From Sarcomyxa edulis (taxonomy: Eukaryota > Basidiomycota > Agaricomycetes > Agaricales > Mycenaceae): a stretch of DNA of 64,000 nt. Both the position numbers and the translations under genes were made by a program. Shown here in pieces: positions 48,067-63,000 of the stretch (the first letter of the stretch is position 1; every line of letters begins with the position of its first letter). The stretch covers positions 868,001-932,000 of the forward strand of contig QUOL01000002.1 in assembly GCA_009761415.1 (NCBI GenBank). Reading direction: 5' to 3'. The notes beneath the pieces were generated by a model that was not told the DNA's origin, did not search any database, and saw only the letters and a program-made list of their open reading frames with translations.

Positions 48067-49573
48067 ATGGAGAAATTCAGTGCTTATCGAGTTCGTTCTT
48101 TCATCAACGTTGCATCAACTTTGGCTAATGAAATCTATTATGATTAGGATCCGGGGACAGGAATACAGGTCAGAATTGGCTGGCTTCATACTGATTACCG
48201 AACTCAACTGACGCGATCTCATTTCGCAGCCTTTCCTCACCCCGGTACCTCCACTAGGTTCGGAATGGCTGGCTAAAATTGTTCTACCTTTTGGGTATAT
48301 TCTAGCCATCGTAAGGACGACCCTCGCTCTCTTTTGTCTACTCCTCTATCTCATCATAGTTCGCGGAGTCTGTCTGATATTCGTGAGTGATTCACCTGGC
48401 GGTTGACCCTTAGAATAACCCCGCTGAGACTAACCATATCTTAGATCCCAATCCCCCCAATACACCGGATCATTAGTTTTCTGTTCACCGCCACCCTTTC
48501 ACGTCTAGTTTTAGCGCTAGTCGGCCTCTTATGGATTCCAGTCGAAAACGTAACACGGAAACGAGGGTGCGTATGTTCTTTCTGTCAAACCAAACCAGGC
48601 TCATAACCTACGTACAGGCGAGGCGTCAGGACGACCGAATCTTGGAGTCCTCGCGCAGGAGACATCATCGTTTCGAACTGGGTCTCCTGGATAGAAATTC
48701 TGTGGCTCGCTTCCAGGTGAGTGGTTTCTTCTCGCAACTCGGTCATCAATGACCCCAATTTCTGAACTGTGATATATTTTACAGGTTTAATCCCATATTC
48801 GTCATCCCAGTGTCAAAAAATGTGGCCATGCCACAAGCCGTGCAGCCCTCTGCACCCATAACACATACCCCAGGCCGACGCACAGGTACTGGTTCGGCCA
48901 ACCTATCATCCAGCACCCGGGCTCCGAGTACGAAAGTACCTATACTCGGATTTCGTCAAGTTACCCTCCTGTCTATGATGCGCTTCACAGGCAATGTGCC
49001 ACCCAGCTCTGACTACGAGTCAGGCTGGATTGGTCTCGAGGACATACGAATGAAAGCCGACAGGCCACTTGTTGTGTTCCCAGAATGTACGACAAGCAAT
49101 GGACGAGGGATGCTACGATTCGCCGACGTCTTCGCGCATCTAAGCGTTCCCGTCAAAAAGTTCCAAGTTTTCGTCATGTGTGTCCGGTACGAGTGGTTCT
49201 CTGTTCTTCCACTCAACGGAATATTCACAATGGACTGTCTAGCTATGACCCCCCGACGAACCTCACGCCGACGCTGACCCACGCCATTCCGTCACTCACA
49301 CCCATACTAAACCCCCTCGGTCATCTATTCAATCTGACAACCTGTCTCACTCCACAAACCATCTCCATCCGTCTCCTCGCTCCTTCGGAATCCCCGAGCT
49401 CACCTCTCTTCATGGTAAACGAAGTCGTTACGTTTTCTTCAAATGAGGACCAGCTAGCCGAGGCCTGCGCTACTCTCATTGCTCAGATCGGGAAAATGAA
49501 AAGAACAGGGATGGGGTGGGAGGATAAAGCTGCTTTTTTGGAGTTTTACCGCGGTAAACGGTCTTCGAAGTAG
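48067..49573 (+). CDS. VPS66/LOA1-like PlsC-family acyltransferase, catalytic dyad altered
   Basis: Membrane-associated member of the lysophosphatidate acyltransferase family. The start at 48067 gives MEKFSAYR, then a tiny exon DPGTGIQ, then PFLTPVPPLGSEWLAKIV. Hydrophobic segments follow (YILAIVRTTLALFCLLLYL, RLVLALVGLLWIP). The region that should hold NHx4D reads GDIIVSNWVSWIEILWL, so His is Trp and Asp is Glu. Motif II is FNPIFVIPVSKN. Motif III reads LVVFPECTTSNGRGML, where the usual FPEG has become FPEC. The remaining C-terminus is FMVNEVVTFSSNEDQLAEA and a basic end. The homology is clear but the chemistry is doubtful. Confidence 0.85.
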
Positions 49574-50092
49574 CTTTGGATCAAAGTGATTGTTTTTATT
49601 TGGATGCAATGCGTATAATATGAATGATCGTCTGGTCGTCCCAGTAATATATCGTAGCTATGTGCTAGAGCTGGAGCAGAAGGAAATTCGAAGAGAAGTA
49701 CTATGAGTTATCTCTGAGTGATACGAGTTATGACGGAAGTATCGGAGCTATTGTATGGTTTGCCGGTGCAGTGATTACTATAATCGGATGGTGTTAAGTT
49801 TAAAGATAACAATATGGAAAAGGAAACAGAGCCGAGAAGATATTGAAGGTCCGATTAACACTATTGGTCTGAGGGCCATGAAATAAGGGACTTTATAGTC
49901 ATGATGAGAACAGCGATGGGAGAGTGGTTGATGCAGATGAAGACGTCAGAGCTGGCGATACAAAACGGTTGCAGTTGCGATTGCGAGAGACCTATGAGAC
50001 AGAGAGTGAGCTAATGAAGTGAGGGATCAGGCACAAGAAGAAGATCATCCGACGTACAGAGACGAGGCATAAAGCAGATAAAAGCGAAGAGA
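49574..50092. other. Convergent 3' intergenic region
   Basis: About 520 bp between converging genes. Nothing coding seen. Confidence 0.5.
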
Positions 50093-51827
50093 TCAAGCAT
50101 ACGCCCGGGAATACTGATACCGACGAGATTCTTCGTCCTCTCTCTTCCGCTCTTCTTCCTCCCGCATGTCATGGTATTGATCCAAGGCATACGCATACGC
50201 GTAAGAGTATTTGTCGCGGTAGGAATATAGATCAGCGGTACGGGAATCGGGGACGGGGCTGCTGCTGGGGACCTCATACGGCGCATGAGAGTATGCATTC
50301 AGGGAATAAGAGTAGCTACTGCTGGGAGCGTCTAAGTATGAGTAAGGATCACTCATTTGTACGGGCGACCGGGATAGTCGAGGAGGAGAGGAAGACGCGG
50401 TATATTGACTGGATGGCGGGTATTGGCTGCGTGGTTGAGACTCCTGAGGACGATGGTGACTATAGCGAACGGGCGAGCGGGAACGAGAGTAACGGCGTTG
50501 GCTGTGAGCGGGAGGAATTGAGAGTGGGTCAAGACGCGCAGAAAGCTTCGGGAGGGACATGTCACGGGGCTGAGAAGAATGAGAGTGGGTGTGACGACGA
50601 GTTGGCGAGCGAGAACGAGAACGATTTTGCTTGGCGGGACGTGATTTGGACGGAGTGACCTAGAAGCATAGTAGTAAGAAACGTGGAATGGACATTATAT
50701 GCAGGAACTGAGACGACGAACGTCACGGGAGAAAACCTTGACGACATTGTCGCCCAATGTTTGGCCATTCAGCGAGCGGACTGCATGGTCCGCATCATCT
50801 TGTGAGAAATATTCTATGAACCTGATAAAGCCCGAGTTAAGTCGAGAATGCCTAATAATACATCAAGAAAATGCATTACCCGCGTCCTTTGCCACGTTTA
50901 TCAACGTCACAGAATGCAACAAGCACGCCTGTAGATCGTCCAAAGTCTTTGAGCTCCTAAAAGGAAACGGCCCCCCCAATTTCAGCACGCATATAGTCGG
51001 GGGCATATGCATGCATCAACCCCCCAAGGATATAACCGTACCTGCCAGGCAAGTCCACGGGGTAGATTGGTCACGACTACTGGGTATCTGAGTTGTGCGT
51101 GGCGTGGGGGAAGTCTAGGTTTGTATATAAGCCAACCGGGTTTTACAGAAGATAGAGAATCGACTGACCTGGATTTAGATTTGGAGCGAGGAGCGGACTC
51201 TGCAGTCAGGCCACTCTCAAGAGAGCGCCTGTCCTTTCGCAAAGGATGCGCGAACTCTATGGTGATGTCTAGATGACAGGTTGATTCAGTCGATGATTTG
51301 AGAAAAATCGCACCGCATACACTCACAAAACCCTAGAAATGCTTGCTGGGAGAATGTATCCACGACGTCCTGACAGCACAGTGTGAGGAATCACGAAATA
51401 TACATCGGCATGAAGCGACTACTATACCAGAGCATCCTAAACAACGACATGGGAAAGGCATGAATATTGTAGCAGAAGCTGATATTTTGCGGGAAAAAAC
51501 GAACCTTTTCGGAGGTGAATTCTACAAAGCAGTAGCCTTCAAATTCATCAATATAGACGCGTTGGACTATGAGATGTAGAGTACTCACCGTCCAAAATCT
51601 TGACTTCGATGATCTCCCCATAGATAGAAAGGTGCTGATAACAAAGAAAAACGCGTCAAAAACGTATCCTGCATAGCTAGAGTGGTACTTTGCATACCTT
51701 CCGAATCTGCTCTTCCCCGACAGACACAGGAATATCTGGAAAAAAGCGACAGTCGCGTCAATTGAGTTTCACGATGAACTACTACAGGCAGCAAATTACC
51801 GCGAATATAGAGGCGTTTCGACGGCAT
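50093..51827 (-). CDS. SR-type RNA-binding protein, two RRMs and RS/Tyr-rich tail
   Basis: Probable nuclear pre-mRNA splicing or mRNA-export factor, similar in layout to Srp2/SRSF proteins. The start at 51827 gives MPSKRLYIR, then DIPVSVGEEQIRK, HLSIYGEIIEVKILDG and GYCFVEFTSEK: RRM1 with RNP2 (LYIRDI) and RNP1 (GYCFVEF). RRM2 is YPVVVTNLPRGLAWQ, then ELKDFGRSTGVLVAFCDVDK, FIEYFSQDDADHAVRSLNG. The tail has SR dipeptides (RSRSRSP, YSRSRSPVRYSHH) and ends in a Tyr/Ser/Ala-rich segment (YSYAYAYALDQ) with an E/R-rich stretch. Several introns split each RRM. Confidence 0.88.
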
Positions 51828-52162
51828 TGGGTTGGAGATTGAAGGGTTGATGATTAAATTCACAGTCTGGGGAGAGTTCAGCGTGAATATGGGAGAGGAA
51901 AACTTGTAAAGAGGGTGAAGGAAGGGGAAGCGGAGGAAGATGTCCAATTTAGGCTTCGAGACCTTTTATTCGGCGTTTCCGGACATTTCCGTTTAATTAA
52001 GCCATATATTGCCACTACCAGACAGCTGCTTGTTCAAGTGCAAGTTCAAGTTGGCTACTTGAAGACAGTACTTAACATTCCAACCAGACGACGGCTGAAG
52101 CGCCACGAAAAGTTTCCTTGAGATATTCATAAATTGTGAATAGATCGACCACATTCATGTCT
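51828..52162. other. Intergenic, SR-gene promoter
   Basis: About 335 bp between two minus-strand genes. No coding signal. Confidence 0.45.
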
Positions 52163-53987
<1,825 letters not shown>

Positions 53988-54179
53988 AACTGAAAGTGCG
54001 GAAGAACATCCTGATAGTCGATCGAGACTGTTTTATAGAGATAAGAATTCCAAATTTACACCGGGATCGCACCATCGACTCTGACTTTCACACCATCCTT
54101 TGCATTCTTCGTTCTCGACGGCCATCATCAACTACTCAAGTCAAAGCACTATCGCTTTAGCTACCTCGAAATGGTCTTT

Positions 54180-55190
54180 ACTTGCCCCGCGTTTCCGATA
54201 GAGATACACGACAACAATGCTTTGTCGACTCACCCTTGATCTTTTGTCCTATGCTGTCCTATGCTCTCACACCTTGGTCTTGTCAACAGGATATCATCCC
54301 TAGTCACCTCGTGGACAAGGAGATTCCATGCGAAATTCTTCGCCTCTTTAGTCTCATCTTATTGCGCGTCCATATCTTGGCTATCGTACCACCGACCTGG
54401 ACACCATCAGTAGCTTTCCAAAAGGTCTGACCGTGGAACCAGGATGGCACTGATTCAAGCTTTGAACCAGACCATACCTTTCTCACAGCATTGAGGCAAC
54501 TCCGAGTCGACAATCTACACACTTTCAATTAGACTGATTGTCCGGCCCAACTATTTAGCGATAGACGACTATAGCGTGCTCTAAAGGAGTGCACGTCCCT
54601 GCGATATCTCCAATGCATCGTTCCTTCCCGAGGAGATCTACGTGTGACCCCAGGACATCATGTATGTTGGCGCAACATCGATTGTTTCGCTGTCTATCAC
54701 CAAAATTGTCTATTTGACGCCACACTGAAGCTTTGGTCAGTATCCAATCTGACTGCTTTGTCCCTCATTGGCGTTCCGGCGAACGATGTCTCAATCAGGT
54801 CTGGCCTTCTGATGCTGTTGAGAAATACCCCCATCTAGAGGTCTGCTGACATTGTTCTGACTCTACATGGTCTATATGTTCATTCGTCTGTGCTGTCAAG
54901 AGTTTCTCGCTCGAATTAGCCTCTTACGACGAGGAATCTACCTTAATTTTCTACATCACTGTCACTTTCCTCGTCTTCGCATGTTTTGCTTTCGTGCAGG
55001 GCGTGCTCCTGTATGTGGAAGCTCCAAGGCAATGACTCAATCTCTAGAGAATCATTGCAAACTAGAGGATGTGGAATGCCAGGCCGTCTACCCCACGAAG
55101 CTCAGAGGGGGGGAGCCTTTCTCGTCTTCGCCGTCTTTTCGCTACTTCACGACCGTATCATATAAATCAAGTGCATTCGGTTGAGGGATC
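54180..55190 (+). pseudogene. Decayed F-box/LRR-like gene
   Basis: The plus strand carries fragments typical of Agaricomycete F-box/LRR proteins, in order but in shifting frames with stops between: IPCEILRLFSLILL (F-box-like), FLTALRQLRVDNLHTF, ALKECTSLRYLQCIVPS and LWSVSNLTALSLIGVPANDV followed by GLLMLLRNTP. No single frame or plausible intron set joins them. I read it as a dead copy from the family represented at 43017-44588. Confidence 0.45.
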
Positions 55191-55328
55191 AGGAAATTAG
55201 TATGGTGGTATGTAAACGAGACTGGAATTCGGTATCAATCTGAAAATGAGGAGAAAAACGGAATAGATGATACATCCGCAAGCTAGATCTAGTAAAATAG
55301 TGGCTACAGTGCAGTGATGTCCTGACCC

Positions 55329-58300
55329 TCAAGGCGCATTGTTGTTACCATTACTTGCATCCAGAATTCCCGAGTCGCGCATAAACGAGAGCCACTGTTC
55401 ATCCATACCGGACTCGCCTGACATGAGCATCCCTAGGTCCATCAACGAACCGTCCGGAGGGCTGTCTGCACTGCCGTCGAGGGGGTGGTACATCGATACA
55501 GGATTGGCCGCAGCGAATGTTGACGGCTCCTGGAATCCATTGCCCATTTGCGTCGGTGTATCGAAGGAAGATCGGGAAGATCCAGAATTCGACGGAGATT
55601 GCCAGTTTGGTAAGGAAGATATTGGTGGTTGGCCGGTAGATCCTAACTGGTTATACGTATGTTGCATACTAGGGATAGAACCGTAGGAGTTTATATGTTC
55701 AGACGGACCCGCTGGAGGAAAGGTGGCAGTCAGGTTGGCCGGGGAAGTAGATAGGTATTGAGACTGAGGGAAAAGAGACAGATATTCGACGAGCGAAGGA
55801 TGGACTTCGGGAAGGTCCGACGGAGATTGCGGACTCTGTGCTTCGCTGTCTGCAGGTGATGGTGTAGGTGATGTATGCATGGAAGTAACAGAGCCAGAAC
55901 TATGGCGCTTCGCTGGTGTTCTTCTGGAAAGTAGTTTACTGACCAACACACGCGTCTGTCCGCCGAAAATCGCAAGCTCGTCACCATCATAGTCTGGCCG
56001 GCCGGGAGCAAGATCCATAATTTGCGTGTTCCCACTTCGGAACTGGGAGTAGACTTGGAATGCTTTATCTCGCAGTTTGCAGAGTATTGCCTACGTATGG
56101 ACGGTCAGTCAAATTGTCTAAGGATGAGAATATTTTTGAGCGCAAATCATACCAAGCCACTTCGTGCACGACGAGAATGAGGGGCCCCTTTCTTGAATAG
56201 ATCCACCGCTAATCCCAACTCGATGAATGCACTAGGCGCCATACTCGACGCGGGAGCCCTGGTTACGATCGAGCCGACGATGATCTGAGACGGAAATAAA
56301 TAACGATAGAGAGTTCTTGAACAGAGAGGGCTTACAGCGGCCGAAAATAGATGGGTCCAAATGACCCACCATCTTTGCGTCAGTTCCGGGAATCGTTCGT
56401 GATGAGTTAGATTCATTTTGATCACCCCTGAGGCACATCGATAAGCTGCGAGGAATGATGGTGCATAAGGACTAAGCAGTGGATCGGCGCCTGGATGCCC
56501 CAACATTGCTTGAGCGAAGAAGCTGCGGTGGATATAAAGCAAGGCTGAAGAGAGAGTAATGGGAACATTAGTAAGAAATCACACTGGATGCGAAGGATAC
56601 ATAACGTCACTCAACTGATTGAACGATATTGTGAGAGGAGACACCCTCGCATGTATACCCCAGGAGTGTAGTACTCTTCGCCCGAGCTGTAGATATTCAA
56701 ATGAGGTGGAAGGTATTTTTCTCGGACCTTCCTATCTAAATCAAGAACAGTCTGATAACTGGGGGCCTCTGCCGTCAATGTGAGTTCCGTAACGTTCATG
56801 GACACCTCCTGACAGAACTCGTATTTCCACCGATAGACTGAACGAGTGAGCGGCGACGTTAGTGAAGGATGTGCGCATAAATGGGCGAGAGAACGTACAC
56901 CCTATTAAACGATTACCATCCTTATCGAATAGCTCCTCGTCTTCGTCTGGGAATTCACAGTCAATATACGATAGGCGGATGCCTGGTGGGCGGCCGAGGG
57001 CTAGACTCTAGGATACGCATTTTTAAGATCAGCGTACAGCGACAATAGCGACAACTTACGTGGAACAATTCCATCGAAAAAACTTCCCAGAAAAGACCTC
57101 GACGCCTTTGAACCGTTTTTGCATCCATATCCCATCGAGCAGAATCACGGTCTGCACATAGGTATATCAGCAATACTCTCGACATAGCGAGACGAAAGGA
57201 AAGACTCACGAAGTCCAAGCTAGATGCATAATCAAGATGTTGATTAGACGGTGAAGACGGAGAAAAAAGTTAATCTACATACGCTTTGTGCTAACTTTGA
57301 GGCGAGAGATATAAGAGACCAACAACTGTCCATCGTATATTTCCTTCCACCTACACCGTGAAATGCTGCCATAAGCGCTACTGCTTGCACAGTAGCAATC
57401 TCGGGTGAATCAAAGATAGAACGCAAAGACAAGGCAGCACAGCCCAGATGCATGAAGTTCTCAGCCTCTACGCTAGAGGGGGGAAGAGTCAGATCGACGA
57501 TTGCACCTGCAATGACAGCCTTTAGTTTAGTGATGGAAATGAATGGTAGTTGGAGCTACCTAAGGCAAATATGAGGAACAAAACTGCCAATTTATGGGGA
57601 GCTACGGAGTGGGGTTCTGTGTAATTTGTGTCGTGTCTCTGTTTGACAGATTTATAGATGGGAGTCAAGATTTCGTCCACTATTTCTTCCCTTTGGAGAG
57701 GTCGGAATTGCCAGGAAGCTTGTTCCAGATACGTCTCAAACAACGACCATGCGCGTGCTTGTGGCGGGAGATAGGTGAATAGCATATCAAGGGCCTTTTC
57801 GGTATTCAGATTCACATCCAAGCCGAAGGGAAATGTGCGCGCCAAGCGAGCGACGTCCAAGGAACTATGGGGAGTGTCTTCGTCTTCGTCAGAGGCCGAG
57901 GCCTCCATTTCTGCACCAGCCTAGGTGGGTGTAGTGAGATGCGAAACCAACGAGGTACCTGTATGACAAGGCCTACTAAAAATAGTGTCTGTGGTATTAT
58001 CAGTATAACCACTCGAGACGGCATATTCGATACGGACCTCCGATCCACCAGAGCGACCGAAATATTTTGCTTCCCCTCTAGAACCGATAGTGAGAGTACC
58101 GAGGGCGTCAATGAGAGTAGTGTCGACAGGAGGTTGGACCTTCTCCGGTTTCTGGCCCTTCTCTGGCCCGAACTTGATTGAGAGCAATTCATCACGAAGT
58201 AAAGGATGAGTTTCGTTGGACACCCCCGCTTGGAAGATAGCTAGTGCATCTTCTAGCTATGATATATTTTATGGTTCAGCTCGTTTGTCGCGGACAAGAG

Positions 58301-58745
58301 CAAGTAATTACCTGCCGGATTCTTTGCCCCATTTCAGCAATCTTGTCATGCAGATGGACTGTATCTGCAAGAACAAATCGGGTTCCCTGACCAGTAGATA
58401 GACTACCTAAATAAGATATGTTAGCAGCAGGTCTGTGAATGGATTGTATGAAATTGCAAACCGTTTGGACAAATACTTGGACAGCCTGCCTAAATTTAGT
58501 CCTGATCCTTGGCATGGTTTTGAGCGAGACATACCTCTACGAATACAAGAGCTACACGGTAGTTTTTTGTCGCATTTGAGTTTGAGTCTTCGACATTCTG
58601 CACAGGAGATCTACGGATCCGAGGTGAGTGGCCGCCAAATAAGGAAGCAATGTCGTACCTCTCCTCTAGCTCGTCTGATGTCGACCTCCTCGTCGCTAAC
58701 GATTCTACGACGAGTGCCAGTGCCCTTTGAGGGATCGACAGGCAT
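55329..58745 (-). CDS. Zn2Cys6 transcription factor with fungal-specific regulatory domain
   Basis: The start at 58745 gives MPVDPSKGTGTRRRIVSDEE. Spliced exons give the zinc cluster: CAECRRLKLKCDKKLPC, SSCIRR, then GCPSICPNG. A linker/dimerisation helix follows (VHLHDKIAEMGQRIRQLEDA). The central fungal_trans domain includes FPFGLDVNLNTEKALDMLF, DAKTVQRRRGLFWEVFSMEL, SLALGRPPGI and CEFPDEDEE, the usual RRR-xFW...LGRP signature. The C-terminal exon (55329-56018) is Ser/Pro/Gln-rich with a short acidic end and looks like an activation region. Total over 850 residues and many introns. It is divergent from the RlpA-like gene (236 bp). Its target genes cannot be read from the sequence. Confidence 0.9.
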
Positions 58746-58981
58746 GTTGTATAGATGAAGAAGGAGAAGAACGTTGTAAGCCAAACTGAAATGCAAATCT
58801 TGCCCAAGTTCAGTGACTAAACCTCGGCTATAATTTCGCTCCGATGTGACGCGTGATATCAAGTCACATGGTCAAACGCGTACGTTTTGTGACACTGTTT
58901 CGCGTCTTCTCCTCGTACTTTAACATTCCCCGCCCATCGCTACCTTGTCCATCTCGCGTAAATTTCTTGTGGATCCCACAG

Positions 58982-59907
58982 ATGACGCAGTACAGAATAT
59001 TTTCCGCTATTCTCTTCGGCATTTCAACTATCTTTCTACCCCTCACGGCAGTCACTGCTCGTGACCCTACTACCCCGGTGCGCGCTGTATCAGAGAGCCG
59101 GTACTCTAGAGCCCACTCCTTAGGCGAAGGTTATCAATTCGATCCGCGAGACGGCTGGGAACCAATGAATGTCACCAACATGGAATACAAATATCGTCGC
59201 AATACCCCCTCGAACACTTCTGGACTTGCAGATCACATGGAGAAAAGGACCACTACCAAGAACGAAGACGTGAGCGTAGTTGGAGCTATTGGTGGTGTAG
59301 TATCAAAGGTGATGGAGGGCTTGAAAGGAATCGGGAAACCAGAACCGGTGGTCATCACTTGGTATGCACCTGTCTTGGACGCTACCCGCAAGAATCTGAT
59401 CCTCCATTCACAGGTATACGGGTCACGATTTGTTGAACCCGAGCTGCTGGGCAAATACAAAGTGGGCTCCTACAGTGAGTGTCTACCTTCTCATTGACGT
59501 TCGAGCCCAATACCAACAATGTTTGCTTAGGACAAATCCTTTGCCGCTGCCTTGACTATGGAAGGCTGGACCACACGCCCGAAATGCTTCAAGTTTCTCG
59601 AACGTACGTTCTATTTTATCCGGACATGTCAAATGCAACTCATCATTCCTCAATGCAGTATGCCACACTCCTCAAAAATGTGTCTTCGTCAGGGTGGTCG
59701 ACACTTGCGCCGGGTGCGCTAAGGGTTCAAAACATGTCGACCTCACGCGAGCCGCGTTCGGCGAGCTTGCACCTTACGACGTAGGGATTTTGACAGTCCA
59801 ACTACGTGCAGCGACGGAACCGACCGGATGGTACGTGCATCAGCCTTATCCCGGCCACCGACTGACGATTCTTTAGGTTTGAGCATCTCTGGGGACCCAA
59901 GGTTTGA
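58982..59907 (+). CDS. Secreted RlpA/expansin-like double-psi beta-barrel protein
   Basis: The start at 58982 gives a signal peptide (MTQYRIFSAILFGISTIFLP). After a ~150-residue N-terminal region with possible N-glycosylation sites, the barrel begins near VVITWYAPV. It continues in small exons: KSFAAALTMEGWTTRPKCFK, CHTPQKCVFVRVVDTCAGCA and SKHVDLTRAAFGELAPYDVG, ending WFEHLWGPKV at 59907. The VRVVDTCAGC...HVDLTxAAF pattern is the barwin/RlpA signature. Related fungal proteins act at the cell wall without known catalysis. An in-frame ATG exists at 58853, but only 58982 puts the hydrophobic segment at the N-terminus. One intron needs donor GTGGGC at ~59460 to keep frame. Confidence 0.8.
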
Positions 59908-60093
59908 ACCCAAGTCACAACATAAACCCTACGCATACGAAAAGGACTTCAGCATCGACATTTTCCCCTGTATCCATATTATTCTCATTTTCTCTGCATC
60001 GGACAGATTTGTAGAACACCCACTGTACCATCTTATATTCCCAAACTACCAGATGTACCGCTATATCCATTTCCCTCCGAATCATATCTATCT

Positions 60094-63000
60094 CTATGCC
60101 TTGACATTCACCCTCTTTCGTTTCCGCCCCTCGGCAATCCTAGCACGCACTTTTTCTTCGTTCATACCTTCCTCCTCGTAAAACTGAGCCGTCCGCTCTG
60201 ATTCGTTCCGTCTCCGGATGTACTGTAGAGCCGCTAGATTGTATCCAATAGTCTCTTTTTGTTTCTTCAAGGCGTTTCGCAGATGTTTGCGAAGTGGGAT
60301 GAGCGCAGTCCGCATGATGCGATTGGCGACAATTTGATGATGATGAGTCTTGAGAAGGAAGAATATAATCCTGGAGACTAGAGTGATATTCAACTCCTGA
60401 TCAATCAAAACATGTCAGTTGGTCGTCCCAAGTAGATTTTGAAAAATAATGGACTAACCCTCTGTGCCCACATATTCAAGTAGCCCATCAGCGAGACTAC
60501 CTTGCCGAAAGGTAAAACCAGCAATGCGTCCTGCAAAGCCGTACTCTGCACCTTCTCCACAACTCGCAAGACGTACGCTTCAGGCTCTAAATCATACGCT
60601 GCCAATACAGGATTCCTAGGTGGCGGCTGTAGTTTCACCGCATCATCTTCAGACATCCTCGAGATCGCTTCTTCATATTCTCGGAAAGCCTCCCGTTCCG
60701 TGTCTGCAAGGTCGATGGCTTCCATAATACGTTCGCCCGCCATGAGAGTCTCAGTCGTTTGTTTAGTCACGGCTGTGACCTCTGCTTGGGCTTGAGCGTC
60801 CCCAGACCCATCTCCACCGCCGATTGGAGCATCGGTGCGGTTGAGTGTATCGGCAATACCGCTTTCATACAAGTTCTCGAGCTCCCGTTCACGTTCTTCC
60901 TCGAGGAATAGCTGAAGATAGAGAGATTAGTGAATGGGACTAATGTCAAAAGAGAGAGCACCCGAAACGTACCGGCTCATCGAGTTTCTCCCATACACGA
61001 ATGGACTTGTCATGCGACCCCGTTACAACGAAGTTACCATAATGACTGACTGCGAGTGCCCACACTTCGCCGTGGTGTCCCTCGAGTTTTTGTATGTTTT
61101 CGAACTGGTCAAAATAGTCAAACCCAACTCAAAGATATACAAATCCTCATTCGTACCTTGTCACCGTCCCAATACTTCAACATTTTGTCCTTGCCAGCGG
61201 TCCAAAAGTAATGTGAACCACTCTCAAAGGCAACTTGCATAATACTCTCGTCGTGCGCGAATATCGATTTGTGACAGTCACCAAAGTCCAGTCCCCAGAT
61301 CTTGACATTCTTGTCGGCTGAACAGGTGACGATAAGTTTGGAGTCATCGGATATGTCCATAGAGAGGACGGGAAGCTAGATTGATCGAGAGCGGGTGAGC
61401 GAGTGGGCAAAGTAATGTGAGAAAACGACTCACTTTATGGCCATAGAGCGACAAGAAAAACTTGAGTGAATCTTGATAGAAGACTTTGACGGTAGAATCG
61501 AGGAGAGATACAGCCAAAAACCTCATATTTGGACTGTATCGTACCGAAAGGACTTCATCCGTCATTTTTAGTGTCCGAATATGCACCAAAGACAACAGTT
61601 TCCCGCTCTGAGACTAGAACAAACGAGTTCACTGAGCGATACAATGAAACGGATGGTTCCCACTTACACTTTCGCCAGAGGCATCTTTACGTTCGAATTC
61701 CCAGAACTTGACGTCTTTATCTGCGCTTCCACTGATCAACGCTTGACCATCGGACCGTACGTGCAAAGACCACACAGTCGCAGTGTGAGCCTGTACCGTT
61801 TCGATCAGAGACGAAGATGCAACGTCGAATATCAGTATTTCTCCGCTTTTGGTACCAATAGCAATCTACAAGGTAAACATGAGCACTTGGGAATAAAATA
61901 CGAGCAGATGTGTGGCGTACATGCTGATCCCCCGGAAGGAAGGTGCTACAGATTGCGTACCCGCAATCAATGGTTCGAATACATGCTGTCGTCTTCAGAT
62001 TCCATATTTTGAGCGAGCCTAAAATGATAATCTTAGTAAAGGAATTGGGATCAATGCAAGTGAAGCGCACCATTCGAAGCAGATGCTAAAATTTGATCGT
62101 CAGAACTGATCGACAATGTTCGGACGTCCGTTCTGTGTCCAGGCAAATCGACCGAGAACGCTCGAGTGGCCTCAAGAGGGCCCGCTTCTTTGTTTTTCGA
62201 TGGCAACGGTATATTGTAAACCTCTAAAGCGTTCGAGGCCAGTGCTGTGAATAGCTGTAGAGATGCGTAAGTAGCTGGCCAGGAGCGGATGTGTATTGTT
62301 TCCCACCTGTATGCCGCCTTTACTTCCAATATCATCCGATCCAAAATCGAATGACCTGATCTTGCCACTGGCACGGACGACAAGGTGAGGAGTAAACAGG
62401 TCTACCAGTTTTATCTCATCTTCATCCACATCCATGTTTTCGTCAGCGTCCTCCGCTTTCTTCCCTTTGCCTTTAGTTTGATCCTTCTCCTTCTTTTCCT
62501 TGGCGCGTTTCTTCCGTCTTGCCTGTTTCTTCATTACTTCCTCTTCTGTTCGTATCCGGAATATTTCAACGGACCGATCGTGAGATTGTACCGCAAGATA
62601 TGGTTGGGTAGGGTGGAAAGTTATTTGTGAGACCCTATGACGAGATGATAGAGGAAGGTTTGCTATGGGGTGAATCATTTTTGCAACCTGTAAATGAAGG
62701 TGAGTTAGCCAGTACGAGACTGCACAGTCGCGAATAGCTACCTCTCCGCTCTCGGTTTCCTTGAGACCTTCTGCTAAAGCTTCCTGATCAATTCTCCATG
62801 CTTTCAATTCCCCTTCACTGCTGCCTGTGAAGACGAGATTTTGTTCCTGATCAATGTCCATGGTCCATATCTCTGAACGATGGGCAACAATAGTCTGTAC
62901 GCAGTGCTGAGTGGAGAGGTCCCAGAGTTTCATAAATGTATCCTTCGACGAGGTCAACAAGAGACCTGATGGGGAGGCAGTCGAGGTAGAGGGCAAATCC

